Position numbers and translations under genes: made by a program. A stretch of 20,776 nucleotides of DNA from WTXA01 sp041741995 (GTDB lineage Bacteria > Bacillota > TC1), in the NCBI GenBank assembly GCA_041741995.1, contig JBGSJN010000062.1, positions 1 to 20,776 of the forward strand, in the 5' to 3' direction. Below, piece after piece: positions 6,082 through 14,442 of this stretch (positions are counted from its first letter, which is position 1; the number at the start of each line of letters is the position of its first letter). The notes under the pieces are model-generated. The model saw nothing but the letters and a program-made list of their open reading frames with translations. It searched no databases and was not told the DNA's origin.

Positions 6082-8574
6082 TTAAATAAACAAGGTAGTA
6101 CCAACATTCTCATTACTAGAAATGTAGGAACCAACCCCAGCATACTCAATGCCATCAATAAGCTCTTCCTTCTTAATGCCCATAAGATCCATACTCATAG
6201 TACAAGCAATAAACTTAACACCAAGCTCCATTGCCTTACTGATCATAACCTCAACCTCATCAACATTCTTAGATTTCATAATATACTTGATCATCTTAGG
6301 CCCAATACCTAACATATTCATAGAAGAAAGAGGCAACCTAGAAGCCCCTCTAGGCATCATCCAACCAAACATCTTCTCAATTATATTCTTACTTGTCTTA
6401 ACCCTATTACTCCTACGAAGAGCATTCAAACCCCAGAAGGTGAAGAAAATAGTAACATCCTTACCACTAGCAACAGCACCCTGAGCAATAATCATAGCCG
6501 CAATAGCCTTATCAAGCTCACCACTAAACACCACAATAGTAGCATTCTTCTGATCCATTGTCCCAACTTTACAACTAGCAGCCTCACCCTTGATTATCCT
6601 AGCAACATAAGAACTACCCTCACTCTTAATGGATTCTAATGTATGACAATTAGCCTTACACCACTGTTCAATATCCTTAGTATAACCAAAATCAGTAGAA
6701 ACCACCTCAACCACATCACCAATACCAGCATCCTGTATTGCCTTATAAGTAGCCATCAAAGGACCAGGACACTGCAAACCACTCGCATCAACCCGAATCA
6801 CATTCCGACTCACTGAACCAGCAACACCAGAAGAAGGAGCAGGAATCTGCTGATCCACATCCATATTCCCACAATTATCAAGATGACACTGCAACAAAGG
6901 AACATACTTAAAATTCCTATAAGTCAAATAACCACCTGACAAATTAAACAAATTAGAATAACCCATACCCTTCAAGATCATAATAGCAATATGAGCACGA
7001 AGACCAACCTGACAAGTTACATAAATAGGAGCATCCTTAGCACAAGAAATCTCCCCTACCCTCTCCCTTAACTCATCAACAGGAATATTATATGAACCTT
7101 CTATTTTACCAACAGAAAACTCCAGGGAAGTCCTAACATCAAGCATCAGACCACCCTCTTTAACAAGTCTGTCAATATCCTTAACATCAACAAGATCATA
7201 CAAACCAGCCTCAACATTCTCACCAATATAACCTAAAACATTAACAGGATCCTTAGCAGAAGAAAAAGGCGGAGCATAACACAACTCCAAAGAAGACAAA
7301 TCACTAATCCTGCCACCTAAGGACATAACAGTAGCAATAACATCAATCCTCTTCTCAGTACCCTCCTTACCAACAGCCTGAGCCCCAAGTATTCTTCCAT
7401 CCTCTGGAGAATACAAAATCTTCATAGAAATAGGAGTCGACCCAGGATAATAGGAAGCATGATTAGCACGATGAGCACTAATCGACTTAAAAGAAACACC
7501 CTTACCCTCCAACTGACCTTCAGTATTACCAGTAGCAGCAGCAATCAAATCAAAAACCTTCAACACAGAAGAACCTAAAGTCCCTTTATACTTAATTTTC
7601 TTACCATTTATATGATCTGCCACAAGCCTTCCCTGCCTGTTAGCAGGCCAAGCAAGAGGAATGGCAGTCGGACTACCATCAACCCTATCCTTCACCTCAA
7701 TAACATCTCCAATAGCATAAACATCCGGAACCACATCACCACTAGCCCCATCATAAACCTGCAAAGCTTCATTAGTCAAAATATGACCTCTAGGCCCAAC
7801 TGCAATACCACCAGATCTACTCAACTGATTCTCTGGCACAACTCCAATAGCCACAACAACCATATCAGTCTTTATCTCACCACCACTATTTAAAACCACA
7901 GTCCTACCCTGATCCTTAAAATAGGTCACATACTCATTTAAAAGAATGTTAACACCATTCTTATTCATCTCCTCATGAAGAATCTGAGCCAACTCAAAAT
8001 CAAGAATCCTAAGAACCTGTGGCAATTTTTCAACAATAGTCACATTAATATTCTTCTCCCTAAGATTTTCTGCAATCTCAAGACCGATAAAGCCACCACC
8101 AATAACCACGGCACTCTTAGGATTTCTTTCAGTGATAAAATTCTTAATTTTATCAGTATCAGGAATATTCCTTAAAGAAAAAATACAATCAGAACCCTCA
8201 GCCCCTTCATAAACAGGCACAAAAGGATTAGCCCCAGGAGATAAAATCAATTTATCGTAGGACTCATCATAACTAACTTGCTTTCTCTTATCAAAAATAG
8301 TGACAGTCTTGTTCTCCCTATGAATAGCCACCACTTCACTAAAATTCCTGATATCCAACCTATATCTTTTAGACATAGCCTCAACAGTCTGAACCAACAG
8401 ATGATCCCTATCCTTAATTACCCCACCAATATAGTAAGGCAGACCACAATTGGCAAAGGAAATATATTCATCCCTCTCAAACATAATGATCTCATCATTT
8501 TCATTCAATCTTCTCAAACGTGCAGCAGCAGTCGCCCCACCAGCTACACCACCAACGATTAATATTTTACTCAT
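6082..8574 (-). CDS. cdr: CoA-disulfide reductase / rhodanese / TusA / DsrE four-domain fusion, 830 aa
   Basis: Cytosolic sulfur-handling flavoprotein. Residues 1-450 are a CoA-disulfide or CoA-dependent sulfur/persulfide reductase: FAD motif GGVAGGATAAARLRR, single active Cys43 in SFANCGLPYYIGG, NAD(P)H motif VIGGGFIGLE near 158 and the Tyr of LCYAPPFSSAKDP. A rhodanese domain covers about 455-555 with active Cys521 (VTCQVGLRA). A linker with extra cysteines (LQCHLDNCG) precedes a TusA domain at about 590-665 with the CPGP motif (Cys602). A DsrE/DsrF/DsrH-like domain runs from about 675 to the end with Cys791 in ACTMSMDLMG. Each domain keeps its thiol, so sulfane sulfur can plausibly be relayed and reduced within one chain; this relay is inference. 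GGAGATG lies 5 bases before the ATG. The gene is monocistronic with its own palindromic control site and terminator. Confidence 0.93.
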   Translation of the reverse strand: MSKILIVGGVAGGATAAARLRRLNENDEIIMFERDEYISFANCGLPYYIGGVIKDRDHLLVQTVEAMSKRYRLDIRNFSEVVAIHRENKTVTIFDKRKQVSYDESYDKLILSPGANPFVPVYEGAEGSDCIFSLRNIPDTDKIKNFITERNPKSAVVIGGGFIGLEIAENLREKNINVTIVEKLPQVLRILDFELAQILHEEMNKNGVNILLNEYVTYFKDQGRTVVLNSGGEIKTDMVVVAIGVVPENQLSRSGGIAVGPRGHILTNEALQVYDGASGDVVPDVYAIGDVIEVKDRVDGSPTAIPLAWPANRQGRLVADHINGKKIKYKGTLGSSVLKVFDLIAAATGNTEGQLEGKGVSFKSISAHRANHASYYPGSTPISMKILYSPEDGRILGAQAVGKEGTEKRIDVIATVMSLGGRISDLSSLELCYAPPFSSAKDPVNVLGYIGENVEAGLYDLVDVKDIDRLVKEGGLMLDVRTSLEFSVGKIEGSYNIPVDELRERVGEISCAKDAPIYVTCQVGLRAHIAIMILKGMGYSNLFNLSGGYLTYRNFKYVPLLQCHLDNCGNMDVDQQIPAPSSGVAGSVSRNVIRVDASGLQCPGPLMATYKAIQDAGIGDVVEVVSTDFGYTKDIEQWCKANCHTLESIKSEGSSYVARIIKGEAASCKVGTMDQKNATIVVFSGELDKAIAAMIIAQGAVASGKDVTIFFTFWGLNALRRSNRVKTSKNIIEKMFGWMMPRGASRLPLSSMNMLGIGPKMIKYIMKSKNVDEVEVMISKAMELGVKFIACTMSMDLMGIKKEELIDGIEYAGVGSYISSNENVGTTLFI

Positions 8575-8597
8575 AGTAGCATCTCCATTCTCTATAG

Positions 8598-8619
8598 TAA
8601 TATGTATTCTTACATATTA
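8598..8619 (-). promoter_or_regulatory. 22-bp palindromic operator before the CoA-disulfide reductase fusion
   Basis: TAATATGTA and TACATATTA form a perfect 9-bp inverted repeat with a 4-base spacer, ending 23 bases before the start codon. Size and AT-rich form resemble ArsR/SmtB-family sites, including those of persulfide sensors, but no regulator gene is adjacent. The promoter itself is not clear; TACTAT at 8599-8594 is a possible -10. Confidence 0.6.
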
Positions 8620-8649
8620 GTTTATCACAACCAATTTCTATAAGATATC

Positions 8650-8690
8650 AAAAAAAATATCTAGTATGCTTTAATTTCACACACTAGATA
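8650..8690 (-). terminator. Intrinsic terminator of the six-gene transporter operon
   Basis: Minus strand TATCTAGTGTG (8690-8680) pairs with CATACTAGATA (8668-8658) with one G-U pair, followed by eight U. The TAG stop codon of the DUF1294 gene lies inside the 5' arm. It marks the end of the operon that begins at 14361. Confidence 0.88.
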
Positions 8691-8983
8691 ATAGAAAAAT
8701 ACCAGATAAAAAAACAAATAACAGCCAAATTAAAAATCCAGGCTATAGGAAGAAGAATTCTGAACTTATTTTTCTTGGACTTATGCCTAAAAACATAAGA
8801 ACCTGACCAACAACCAAAGCCACCCATAAGAAAAGCACAAGACAACAAAGTCGACTCACTTATCCTCCAATATCCATGACTCGATTTAAACTTATCAAGA
8901 CCCATCAAGAAAAAAGTCATAAGATTCCAAATAAGTAATAATATAAAAATATAACCTAAATAATCACCTAACACAACACCCAT
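8684..8983 (-). CDS. DUF1294 family small membrane protein, 99 aa
   Basis: The family core is clear: NLMTFFLMGLDKFKSS, then WRISESTLLSCAFLMGGFGCW, then the FRHKSKKNKFRI signature, with hydrophobic segments at both ends and in the middle. DUF1294 proteins are integral membrane proteins of unknown function. The start is ATG 8983-8981, because GGAGG lies 5 bases upstream; an in-frame ATG 15 bases further up would include the ribosome site in the coding sequence. It follows the exchanger gene by 16 bases, so it is the last gene of the operon. Confidence 0.85.
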   Translation of the reverse strand: MGVVLGDYLGYIFILLLIWNLMTFFLMGLDKFKSSHGYWRISESTLLSCAFLMGGFGCWSGSYVFRHKSKKNKFRILLPIAWIFNLAVICFFIWYFSII

Positions 8984-8999
8984 AAAATCCTCCATCAAC

Positions 9000-9998
9000 C
9001 TAACCTAAAAAACTAATCTTCACAGCCAGAAATATAATATAAAAAGCCAACAAAAATGATCCCCACATTCTTGATAACCTACCCTGGAAAAAAATGGGAA
9101 TCAACAAGATAATAGTCAACCCAAACATTACTAAAACATCATACAAAATAACCAAATCTATAATAATTGGCCTAATCAAACCACTAACACCAATAACCAA
9201 TAAAATATTCATAATATTACTACCAATTACATTACCCACAGCAATATCATCTTCCTTCTTATACACAGCCATCAAACAAGTAACCAACTCAGGCAAGGAT
9301 GTCCCAAAAGCAATAATAGAAATACCTATGAATTCCTGACTCAAACCAAGTATCTTAGCAATAATCACCGCATTATAAACAGCCAAATTAGCACCACCAA
9401 TAAGAGCAACCAAACCAACTATCAACATAACAATAGCCTTAGGCAAATCTTTTTTCCTGCTTCTGCCCTTTATTTTTGATAAAACCTTCTGGTCCTCTAG
9501 ATATTCATAAATATCCTCTTCAAATTCTGTGTCAGGTTCTTCCTTTTCAATAATATCCTTGGTCTTACTAACCACATACCCTAAGAAAACAAACATGCCA
9601 ACCAAAAGTATAATTGCTTCCAATCTTGTTAGGGTATTACCAGTTATAAGCATTATAATAAATACCAGATTAACACCAATTAAAATAGGCATCTCCCTCT
9701 TAGCAACCAATGAATCTATAGTCAAAGGCATAGCCATGGCAGTTATGCCCATTATTAAGGCGATATTGGCAATATTACTACCAATAACAGTACCTAAAGT
9801 CAATAAATTAGTGTTTTGGATACCAGTAGTAATACCAATGGCAGTCTCAGGAGCACTTGTACCAAGAGCCACTATGAACAACCCGACAATAAATGTCGGC
9901 ACTTTCAATATCTTAGCAATCTTAGAAGCTCCATCAACTAAGATATCAGCTCCCTTAACCAAAATAACCAGGCCCAAAGCCAATAAAACATAATTCAT
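9000..9998 (-). CDS. Calcium/sodium antiporter (CaCA superfamily, YrbG-like), 332 aa
   Basis: Integral membrane cation exchanger with two inverted alpha repeats. Repeat 1 has GTSAPETAIGITTG and TVIGSNIANI; repeat 2 has FGTSLPELVTCLMA and NVIGSNIMNIL. The acidic residue in each GTSxPE motif is the ion ligand of this family. About ten hydrophobic segments surround a central charged cytoplasmic loop at about 150-190 (IEKEEPDTEFEEDIYEYL). Length fits the prokaryotic family of 310-370 residues. It exports Ca2+ in exchange for Na+ or H+; the coupling ion is not evident. The start has AAGGGG about 8 bases upstream. It lies 15 bases after the Fe-S/FMN enzyme gene, in the same operon. Confidence 0.92.
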   Translation of the reverse strand: MNYVLLALGLVILVKGADILVDGASKIAKILKVPTFIVGLFIVALGTSAPETAIGITTGIQNTNLLTLGTVIGSNIANIALIMGITAMAMPLTIDSLVAKREMPILIGVNLVFIIMLITGNTLTRLEAIILLVGMFVFLGYVVSKTKDIIEKEEPDTEFEEDIYEYLEDQKVLSKIKGRSRKKDLPKAIVMLIVGLVALIGGANLAVYNAVIIAKILGLSQEFIGISIIAFGTSLPELVTCLMAVYKKEDDIAVGNVIGSNIMNILLVIGVSGLIRPIIIDLVILYDVLVMFGLTIILLIPIFFQGRLSRMWGSFLLAFYIIFLAVKISFLG

Positions 9999-10013
9999 CT
10001 ATAATCCCCTTAA

Positions 10014-11867
10014 TCAAACATGTAAAACATCAATATTTTCTGAAACCTCCAAGCTATCAGTCATAAGATCATCAACCCCAAGAAGATGAACATCATCCTT
10101 ACCATTAGATCTAGCAAAAGCCTCAAGCTCCAGAGCAGTCCCTCTATAGAAATTTTCAAAACCAAGAAGTGCCTTCCTGTCATTAAACAAAGCCCGAAGG
10201 CTCTCATCTTGAGTCGCTATCCCAGTTGGACAAGTTCCAGTATGACAAATCCTGGACTGTCTGCAACCAATAGCTATTAAAGAAGCCGTAGCCAAAGCAA
10301 CTGCATCAGCACCAAGAGCCAAGCCTTTAGCTATATCAGAACTATCCCTAAAACCACCTGTAACACATAAAGTTACATCACTATCTACACTATCAAGATA
10401 CTTTCTAGCTCTTCTAATAGCAAAAACAGCCGGAACTCCTACATTATCCTTGATAAAACTAGGAGTTGAGCCTGTGGCCCCTCCTCTACAATCAATAGTT
10501 ATAAAGTCTGGATCAGCCTTCAAGGCAAATTGCAGGTCTTCCTCAATATGACCTGCAGCCAACTTAATCCCCACTGGCTTTCCATCAATTACTTCCCGAA
10601 TCCTACTTACTCTTTTAATCAGATCATCAATATTGTCAACACCAGCAAGCCTTGCAGGAGCGATAAACTCCTCCCCTACTGCTAGTTTTCTTATCCTGGC
10701 TATTTCAGGAGTCACCTTCTCCTTAGGTAAATGACCACCCATTCCAGGCTTAACCCCTTGACCAATTTTTATTTCAACTGCATCGGACATTTTCATAATA
10801 TCCTCATCATAAGAAAAAGCAGAAGTCCCTTGTTCATAAATATATAGCTTAGCTGCCTTTCTTGATTCAGGTAACATACCACCTTCACCAGAACACATAG
10901 CAGTATTCATAATGGCAGATCCTTTGGCAAGAGCCACCTTAGCCTCCTTGGATATTGCACCATAGGACATATGAGATACATAAAAAGGTATATCTAAAAC
11001 TATAGGATACTTAGCTCTTTTACCGATAATAGTCTTAAGATTAACAGCAACATCCTCATTTAAGGGCATCCTATTTAACTGAACACCTTTAAACAAAATA
11101 CTCTTGAAATCCACAAACTTCTCCAAGGTTCTCATTGAGGAATTCTCACTTTTACCAGACTCTGCCAGCCTTTTTATTACTTCCACCTTATTGTCAAATT
11201 CCAATCCCTCATCTGATTTATAGTTCAACTTATCTTGCAGCTTACTATATTCATTAGTTTTCCCACACCAATGTTGACCACTACAAAAAGGCTTATTCTT
11301 GGAATGTCCACACTTACAAAGTGCAAAGTGATTATCAGTTTCAGGTTTATCATCATCTTCTAGTTTAATAGCCCCCTTGATTAATAAGGGACCATTTTCA
11401 GCAAGTTCAATCTCTTTCCTATCATAATATTCATCATATTTTATATTATCTACAGTATAACTAAGTGCTCCTGATGGACACTTTCTAATTGTCTCTATAA
11501 TCTCTTCTAAACTTGCACCATTAGGATCTATCCAGGGCTCAGTTCTCATTCTAAAAACCTTTGGCAACCCATCAGTACAATAACCTGCATGAGAACAGAT
11601 TCCCCTATCATCATGAATAGTAATATCCTTACCTACATATTCAACCAGTTTTCTTGGCACCCGAGCATCTAGTTTCTCATCACTAAAGCCAATTTTTCCA
11701 TGAGTACCATCACAAAAGGGCTTACTCTTAGATTCACCACACCTACACAAGGCAACTGCAGGTTCACCAATCTCTCCAGTACAACCATCCACATCTTTTA
11801 ATCCTTCAAGATTAGTTATCACATAAGGTCCATTTTTCGAGACTTTTATAATTGTGTCTTTATTCAT
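10014..11867 (-). CDS. CDGSH / 4Fe-4S / glutamate-synthase-like FMN fusion protein, 617 aa
   Basis: Three parts are visible. Residues 1-60 hold a CDGSH-type cluster site (C41, C43, C52, H56 in CRCGESKSKPFCDGTH). About 68-140 is a divergent single 4Fe-4S domain (ICSHAGYC with C91 and C97, then C130). A second CDGSH-type site follows at 184-199 (CKCGHSKNKPFCSGQH). Residues 250-590 form the FMN-binding central/synthase domain of glutamate synthase: MSYGAISKEAK, MCSGEGGM, KIGQGVKPGMGGHLP, GIKLAAGH, DCRGGATGSTP and the cluster cysteines 535, 541 and 546 in CRQSRICHTGTCPTG. The glutamine amidotransferase domain and the C-terminal GXGXG beta-helix domain of real GltB are absent, so it is unlikely to be a normal glutamate synthase; substrate unknown. 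It lies 11 bases behind the ABC ATPase gene and 15 before the exchanger. Confidence 0.88.
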   Translation of the reverse strand: MNKDTIIKVSKNGPYVITNLEGLKDVDGCTGEIGEPAVALCRCGESKSKPFCDGTHGKIGFSDEKLDARVPRKLVEYVGKDITIHDDRGICSHAGYCTDGLPKVFRMRTEPWIDPNGASLEEIIETIRKCPSGALSYTVDNIKYDEYYDRKEIELAENGPLLIKGAIKLEDDDKPETDNHFALCKCGHSKNKPFCSGQHWCGKTNEYSKLQDKLNYKSDEGLEFDNKVEVIKRLAESGKSENSSMRTLEKFVDFKSILFKGVQLNRMPLNEDVAVNLKTIIGKRAKYPIVLDIPFYVSHMSYGAISKEAKVALAKGSAIMNTAMCSGEGGMLPESRKAAKLYIYEQGTSAFSYDEDIMKMSDAVEIKIGQGVKPGMGGHLPKEKVTPEIARIRKLAVGEEFIAPARLAGVDNIDDLIKRVSRIREVIDGKPVGIKLAAGHIEEDLQFALKADPDFITIDCRGGATGSTPSFIKDNVGVPAVFAIRRARKYLDSVDSDVTLCVTGGFRDSSDIAKGLALGADAVALATASLIAIGCRQSRICHTGTCPTGIATQDESLRALFNDRKALLGFENFYRGTALELEAFARSNGKDDVHLLGVDDLMTDSLEVSENIDVLHV

Positions 11868-11878
11868 GATTATCCCCT

Positions 11879-12817
11879 TTATAGATCAAGTAAATGCTTA
11901 TAGACTGAATCTATGGCAAAATACCCAATATCTTTACCCTCATCATCAAGGACTGACAATACATTAGTCTTATTCTCCACACAAGTTTTAAGACCACGTA
12001 AAACAGACAAGTTCCCATTAATTTTTATAACCCCATTACCAGAAGCTTCAAGGCAATCATTTATCTTCACTGAATTTAAATAAGAAATAAAATCCTTTGA
12101 TAGAAAAAAATTCTCAGCATAATCTGAACGTTCCTTTGACAACACAAAATCTTTTTTCAGCTTATCCCTATCTATTCTACCTTCATTTAACAAAACAATC
12201 CTGGACCCTAACTTAACTGCTTCTTCAATATCATGAGTTACAAAAACAACAGTCTTACCTAGCCTCCCATGAATCCTGGTTATTTCCTCCTGAAGCCCTC
12301 TTCTAGTAACCTCATCAACAGCCCCAAAAGGCTCATCCATCAAGATAATATCAGGATTAGTCGCCAGAGCTCTTGCAACACCAATACGTTGCTGTTGTCC
12401 TCCACTAAGTTCTCTTGGATATCTTGTCAGATAACTGGCATCAAGACCTACTAATTCAATAAGTTCCAAAGCTCTTTTATGTTGTTCCAACTTATCAACC
12501 CTAATAAGATTCAAAGTATAGCAAATATTCCTCTCAACATTCAAATGAGGAAATAAACCCACCTGCTGAATAACATAACCCATACTTCTTCTTAACTCAA
12601 TCTTATCCCAATCCTTAATTTGCTTCCCCCTAATTGAAATCATACCTTCATCAGGTTTCAGCAAACCATTAATCAGCTTGAGAATTGTCGTCTTACCACA
12701 GCCTGACGGACCTAGGAGAATTATAAATTCACCCTCGTCAATATTAAGGTTAAAGTCCTCTAGAACCTTAACTTCCTCAAATGTTTTTTTAATATGTTCG
12801 AAGGTAATAATTGACAT
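11879..12817 (-). CDS. ABC transporter ATPase, OpuBA/OpuCA/ProV type, 312 aa
   Basis: Energy-coupling subunit for quaternary-amine (glycine betaine, choline, carnitine) type importers. Walker A GPSGCGKTT at 36-44, signature LSGGQQQR from 137, Walker B IILMDEP near 157-163 and switch His195 are all present. The proline-type signature EVTRRGLQEEI after Walker B is typical of this subfamily. The C-terminal 60 residues (KINDCLEASGNGVIKING to the end) look like one reduced CBS-like module rather than the usual pair, so osmotic gating by tandem CBS domains may be weakened. The stop of the binding-protein gene overlaps the start (TAATG), indicating translational coupling. Confidence 0.9.
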   Translation of the reverse strand: MSIITFEHIKKTFEEVKVLEDFNLNIDEGEFIILLGPSGCGKTTILKLINGLLKPDEGMISIRGKQIKDWDKIELRRSMGYVIQQVGLFPHLNVERNICYTLNLIRVDKLEQHKRALELIELVGLDASYLTRYPRELSGGQQQRIGVARALATNPDIILMDEPFGAVDEVTRRGLQEEITRIHGRLGKTVVFVTHDIEEAVKLGSRIVLLNEGRIDRDKLKKDFVLSKERSDYAENFFLSKDFISYLNSVKINDCLEASGNGVIKINGNLSVLRGLKTCVENKTNVLSVLDDEGKDIGYFAIDSVYKHLLDL

Positions 12818-13701
12818 TATATCAAACCTTTCTCTTTCAGAAAATCTCTGGCTACCTCTTTAGGATCTTGTTTCTCCTTATCGACGTAGAAATTAAGCAG
12901 AATCATTTCATCCTCACTTATTTTCCCGGCAAGCTTATCTAAAACAGCCCTAAGTTCAGGATATTTTTCCAAGGTTTCTTCTCTGATTAAAGTTGCCGCC
13001 TGATAGGCCGGAAAGAAATTTTTATTGTCCTCTAGTACTTTCAAATCATATTCCTTCAATAAACCATCAGTAGAAAAAGCATTAATAACATCAACTTGAT
13101 TAGAACCAATAGCCTCATACTTCAAACCGATGTCGATTTCTTTTGTATCTTTAAAGTTCAAACCATAAGTATCCTTCAAACCGTTATAACCATCTTCTCT
13201 TTCAAAGAAATCATACTCGGCTCCAAAGGTTAGTTGATTACTTACTTTTGCTAAATCATCATAGGTTTCCAGACTATACTTCTTGGCAATTTCATTTTTA
13301 ACTGCCAAGGCATAAGTATCATTAAAACCATAAATGTCCAACCAAAGTATTCCAAATTCTTCTTCATATTGTTTCTTAACTGCTTCATAAAGTTCATCAG
13401 GATCAGCTATAAGTTCTTCCTTGAGTACAAACAGCCAGCCTGTTCCTGTATATTCTGGATAGATATCAATTTCACCCTTTAACATAGCAGGGTGAATATT
13501 TGACGTACCACCACCGATACCTAATTTCTTTTCAACTTTAATATCAGTATGTTCTTCTATTAATAGGGTTAACATTTCAGCTAGAATATATTGCTCAGTA
13601 ACTGGCTTTGAGGCTATGACAACTTTCTTTTCATCCTGGTCACAGCCAACAAGTATAGCAGCAATGAATATTATTAAAATAAGCGCAAATATTTTTTTCA
13701 T
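12817..13701 (-). CDS. Quaternary-amine-type substrate-binding lipoprotein (OpuBC/OpuCC/OsmF-like), 294 aa
   Basis: Signal peptide with lipobox ILVGC (Cys20), then the family core: VVIASKPVTEQYILAEML, GGTSNIHPAMLKGEIDIYPEYTGTGW, YGFNDTYALAVKNE, AFSTDGLLKEYDLKVLED and PAYQAATLIREETLEKYP. These are the landmarks of the OpuAC/ProX-like class whose ligands are choline, betaine, carnitine or related solutes. The exact ligand cannot be read from sequence. AAGGAGG sits 7 bases before the ATG. The gene lies 12 bases after the permease gene and overlaps the ATPase gene by one base. Confidence 0.92.
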   Translation of the reverse strand: MKKIFALILIIFIAAILVGCDQDEKKVVIASKPVTEQYILAEMLTLLIEEHTDIKVEKKLGIGGGTSNIHPAMLKGEIDIYPEYTGTGWLFVLKEELIADPDELYEAVKKQYEEEFGILWLDIYGFNDTYALAVKNEIAKKYSLETYDDLAKVSNQLTFGAEYDFFEREDGYNGLKDTYGLNFKDTKEIDIGLKYEAIGSNQVDVINAFSTDGLLKEYDLKVLEDNKNFFPAYQAATLIREETLEKYPELRAVLDKLAGKISEDEMILLNFYVDKEKQDPKEVARDFLKEKGLI

Positions 13702-13713
13702 TTTTAGCCCTCC

Positions 13714-14361
13714 TTAGGTTCCAAGTATTTTCTTTTTGATATTCTTTTCTATACCTCCTAATATTAGATCTATTACAATAGCCAACAAGGCTACCAGTAA
13801 ACTTCCTGCTACAGTCATTTCAGGAAAATAAGTCGTGATACCTCTCCAAATTGCCACCCCTAGACCACCTGCCCCAATAAAGGAAGCAATAGCCCCTAGG
13901 GCTATGGTCATGATTACCATAGTTCTAAAACCAGCAAAGATCACTGGAAGAGCAAGGGGTAATTGTACCTTGTATAATAGTTGACCATTAGTAGTACCCA
14001 TGCCAATTGCTGATTCAATTAAAAAAGGATCAACTTCTGTAATGCCAACATAGGTATTCCTGATAATTGGCAGTAGTCCATAAATAACAAGAGCAATCAA
14101 GGCACTTTTAAAACCTATCCCAGTAATAGATACAAAAAATCCAAACAAGGCAATACTTGGTATGGTATATATAAAGTTTACTATGGTCATTATTATATTA
14201 GCCATAGTCTTACTTCTAGTCATTATAATACCTAGAATAATACCTAAAAAGGTTATAATTACTATGGCCATAAAGGTCAAGTAAATATGCTCTATAAACA
14301 ATTGCAGGAAAAATTCCCATCTTTCCTTATATAGCTCAATAACCCTAAATACAAAACCCAT
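13714..14361 (-). CDS. Quaternary-amine-type ABC permease (OpuBB/OpuCB/YehW-like), 215 aa
   Basis: Integral membrane subunit with about five or six hydrophobic segments. FIYTIPSIALFGFF and the cytoplasmic EAA-like loop ESAIGMGTTNGQLLYKVQLP with ALPVIFAG after it are characteristic of OpuBB/OpuCB permeases. Length is normal for the single-domain permease. It is the first gene of the operon; only one permease gene is present, so a homodimer is expected, unlike systems with two different permeases. The ribosome site is weak (GGAAAGTTGGTG region). The upstream region contains twin 34-bp palindromes. Confidence 0.9.
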   Translation of the reverse strand: MGFVFRVIELYKERWEFFLQLFIEHIYLTFMAIVIITFLGIILGIIMTRSKTMANIIMTIVNFIYTIPSIALFGFFVSITGIGFKSALIALVIYGLLPIIRNTYVGITEVDPFLIESAIGMGTTNGQLLYKVQLPLALPVIFAGFRTMVIMTIALGAIASFIGAGGLGVAIWRGITTYFPEMTVAGSLLVALLAIVIDLILGGIEKNIKKKILGT

Positions 14362-14391
14362 GGAACACCAACTTTCCTTATATGATCATTT

Positions 14392-14425
14392 CTTATTTCA
14401 TTTTAACACCGAATAATGAAATAAG
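14392..14425. repeat. 34-bp palindromic repeat, copy A (upstream of the transporter operon)
   Basis: CTTATTTCATT and AATGAAATAAG form perfect 11-bp arms around a 12-base centre (TTAACACCGAAT). On the minus strand it contains TGTTAAAAT, a possible extended -10, so the palindrome could overlap the operon promoter. It is 31 bases from the permease start codon. Confidence 0.7.
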
Positions 14426-14442
14426 ACCACTATTTTTTCCTT

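Noticed and set aside
10014..11867. Annotation as glutamate synthase large subunit (gltB)
   Set aside because: Glutaminase and C-terminal domains are missing and no gltD-like subunit is near; only the FMN core is shared.
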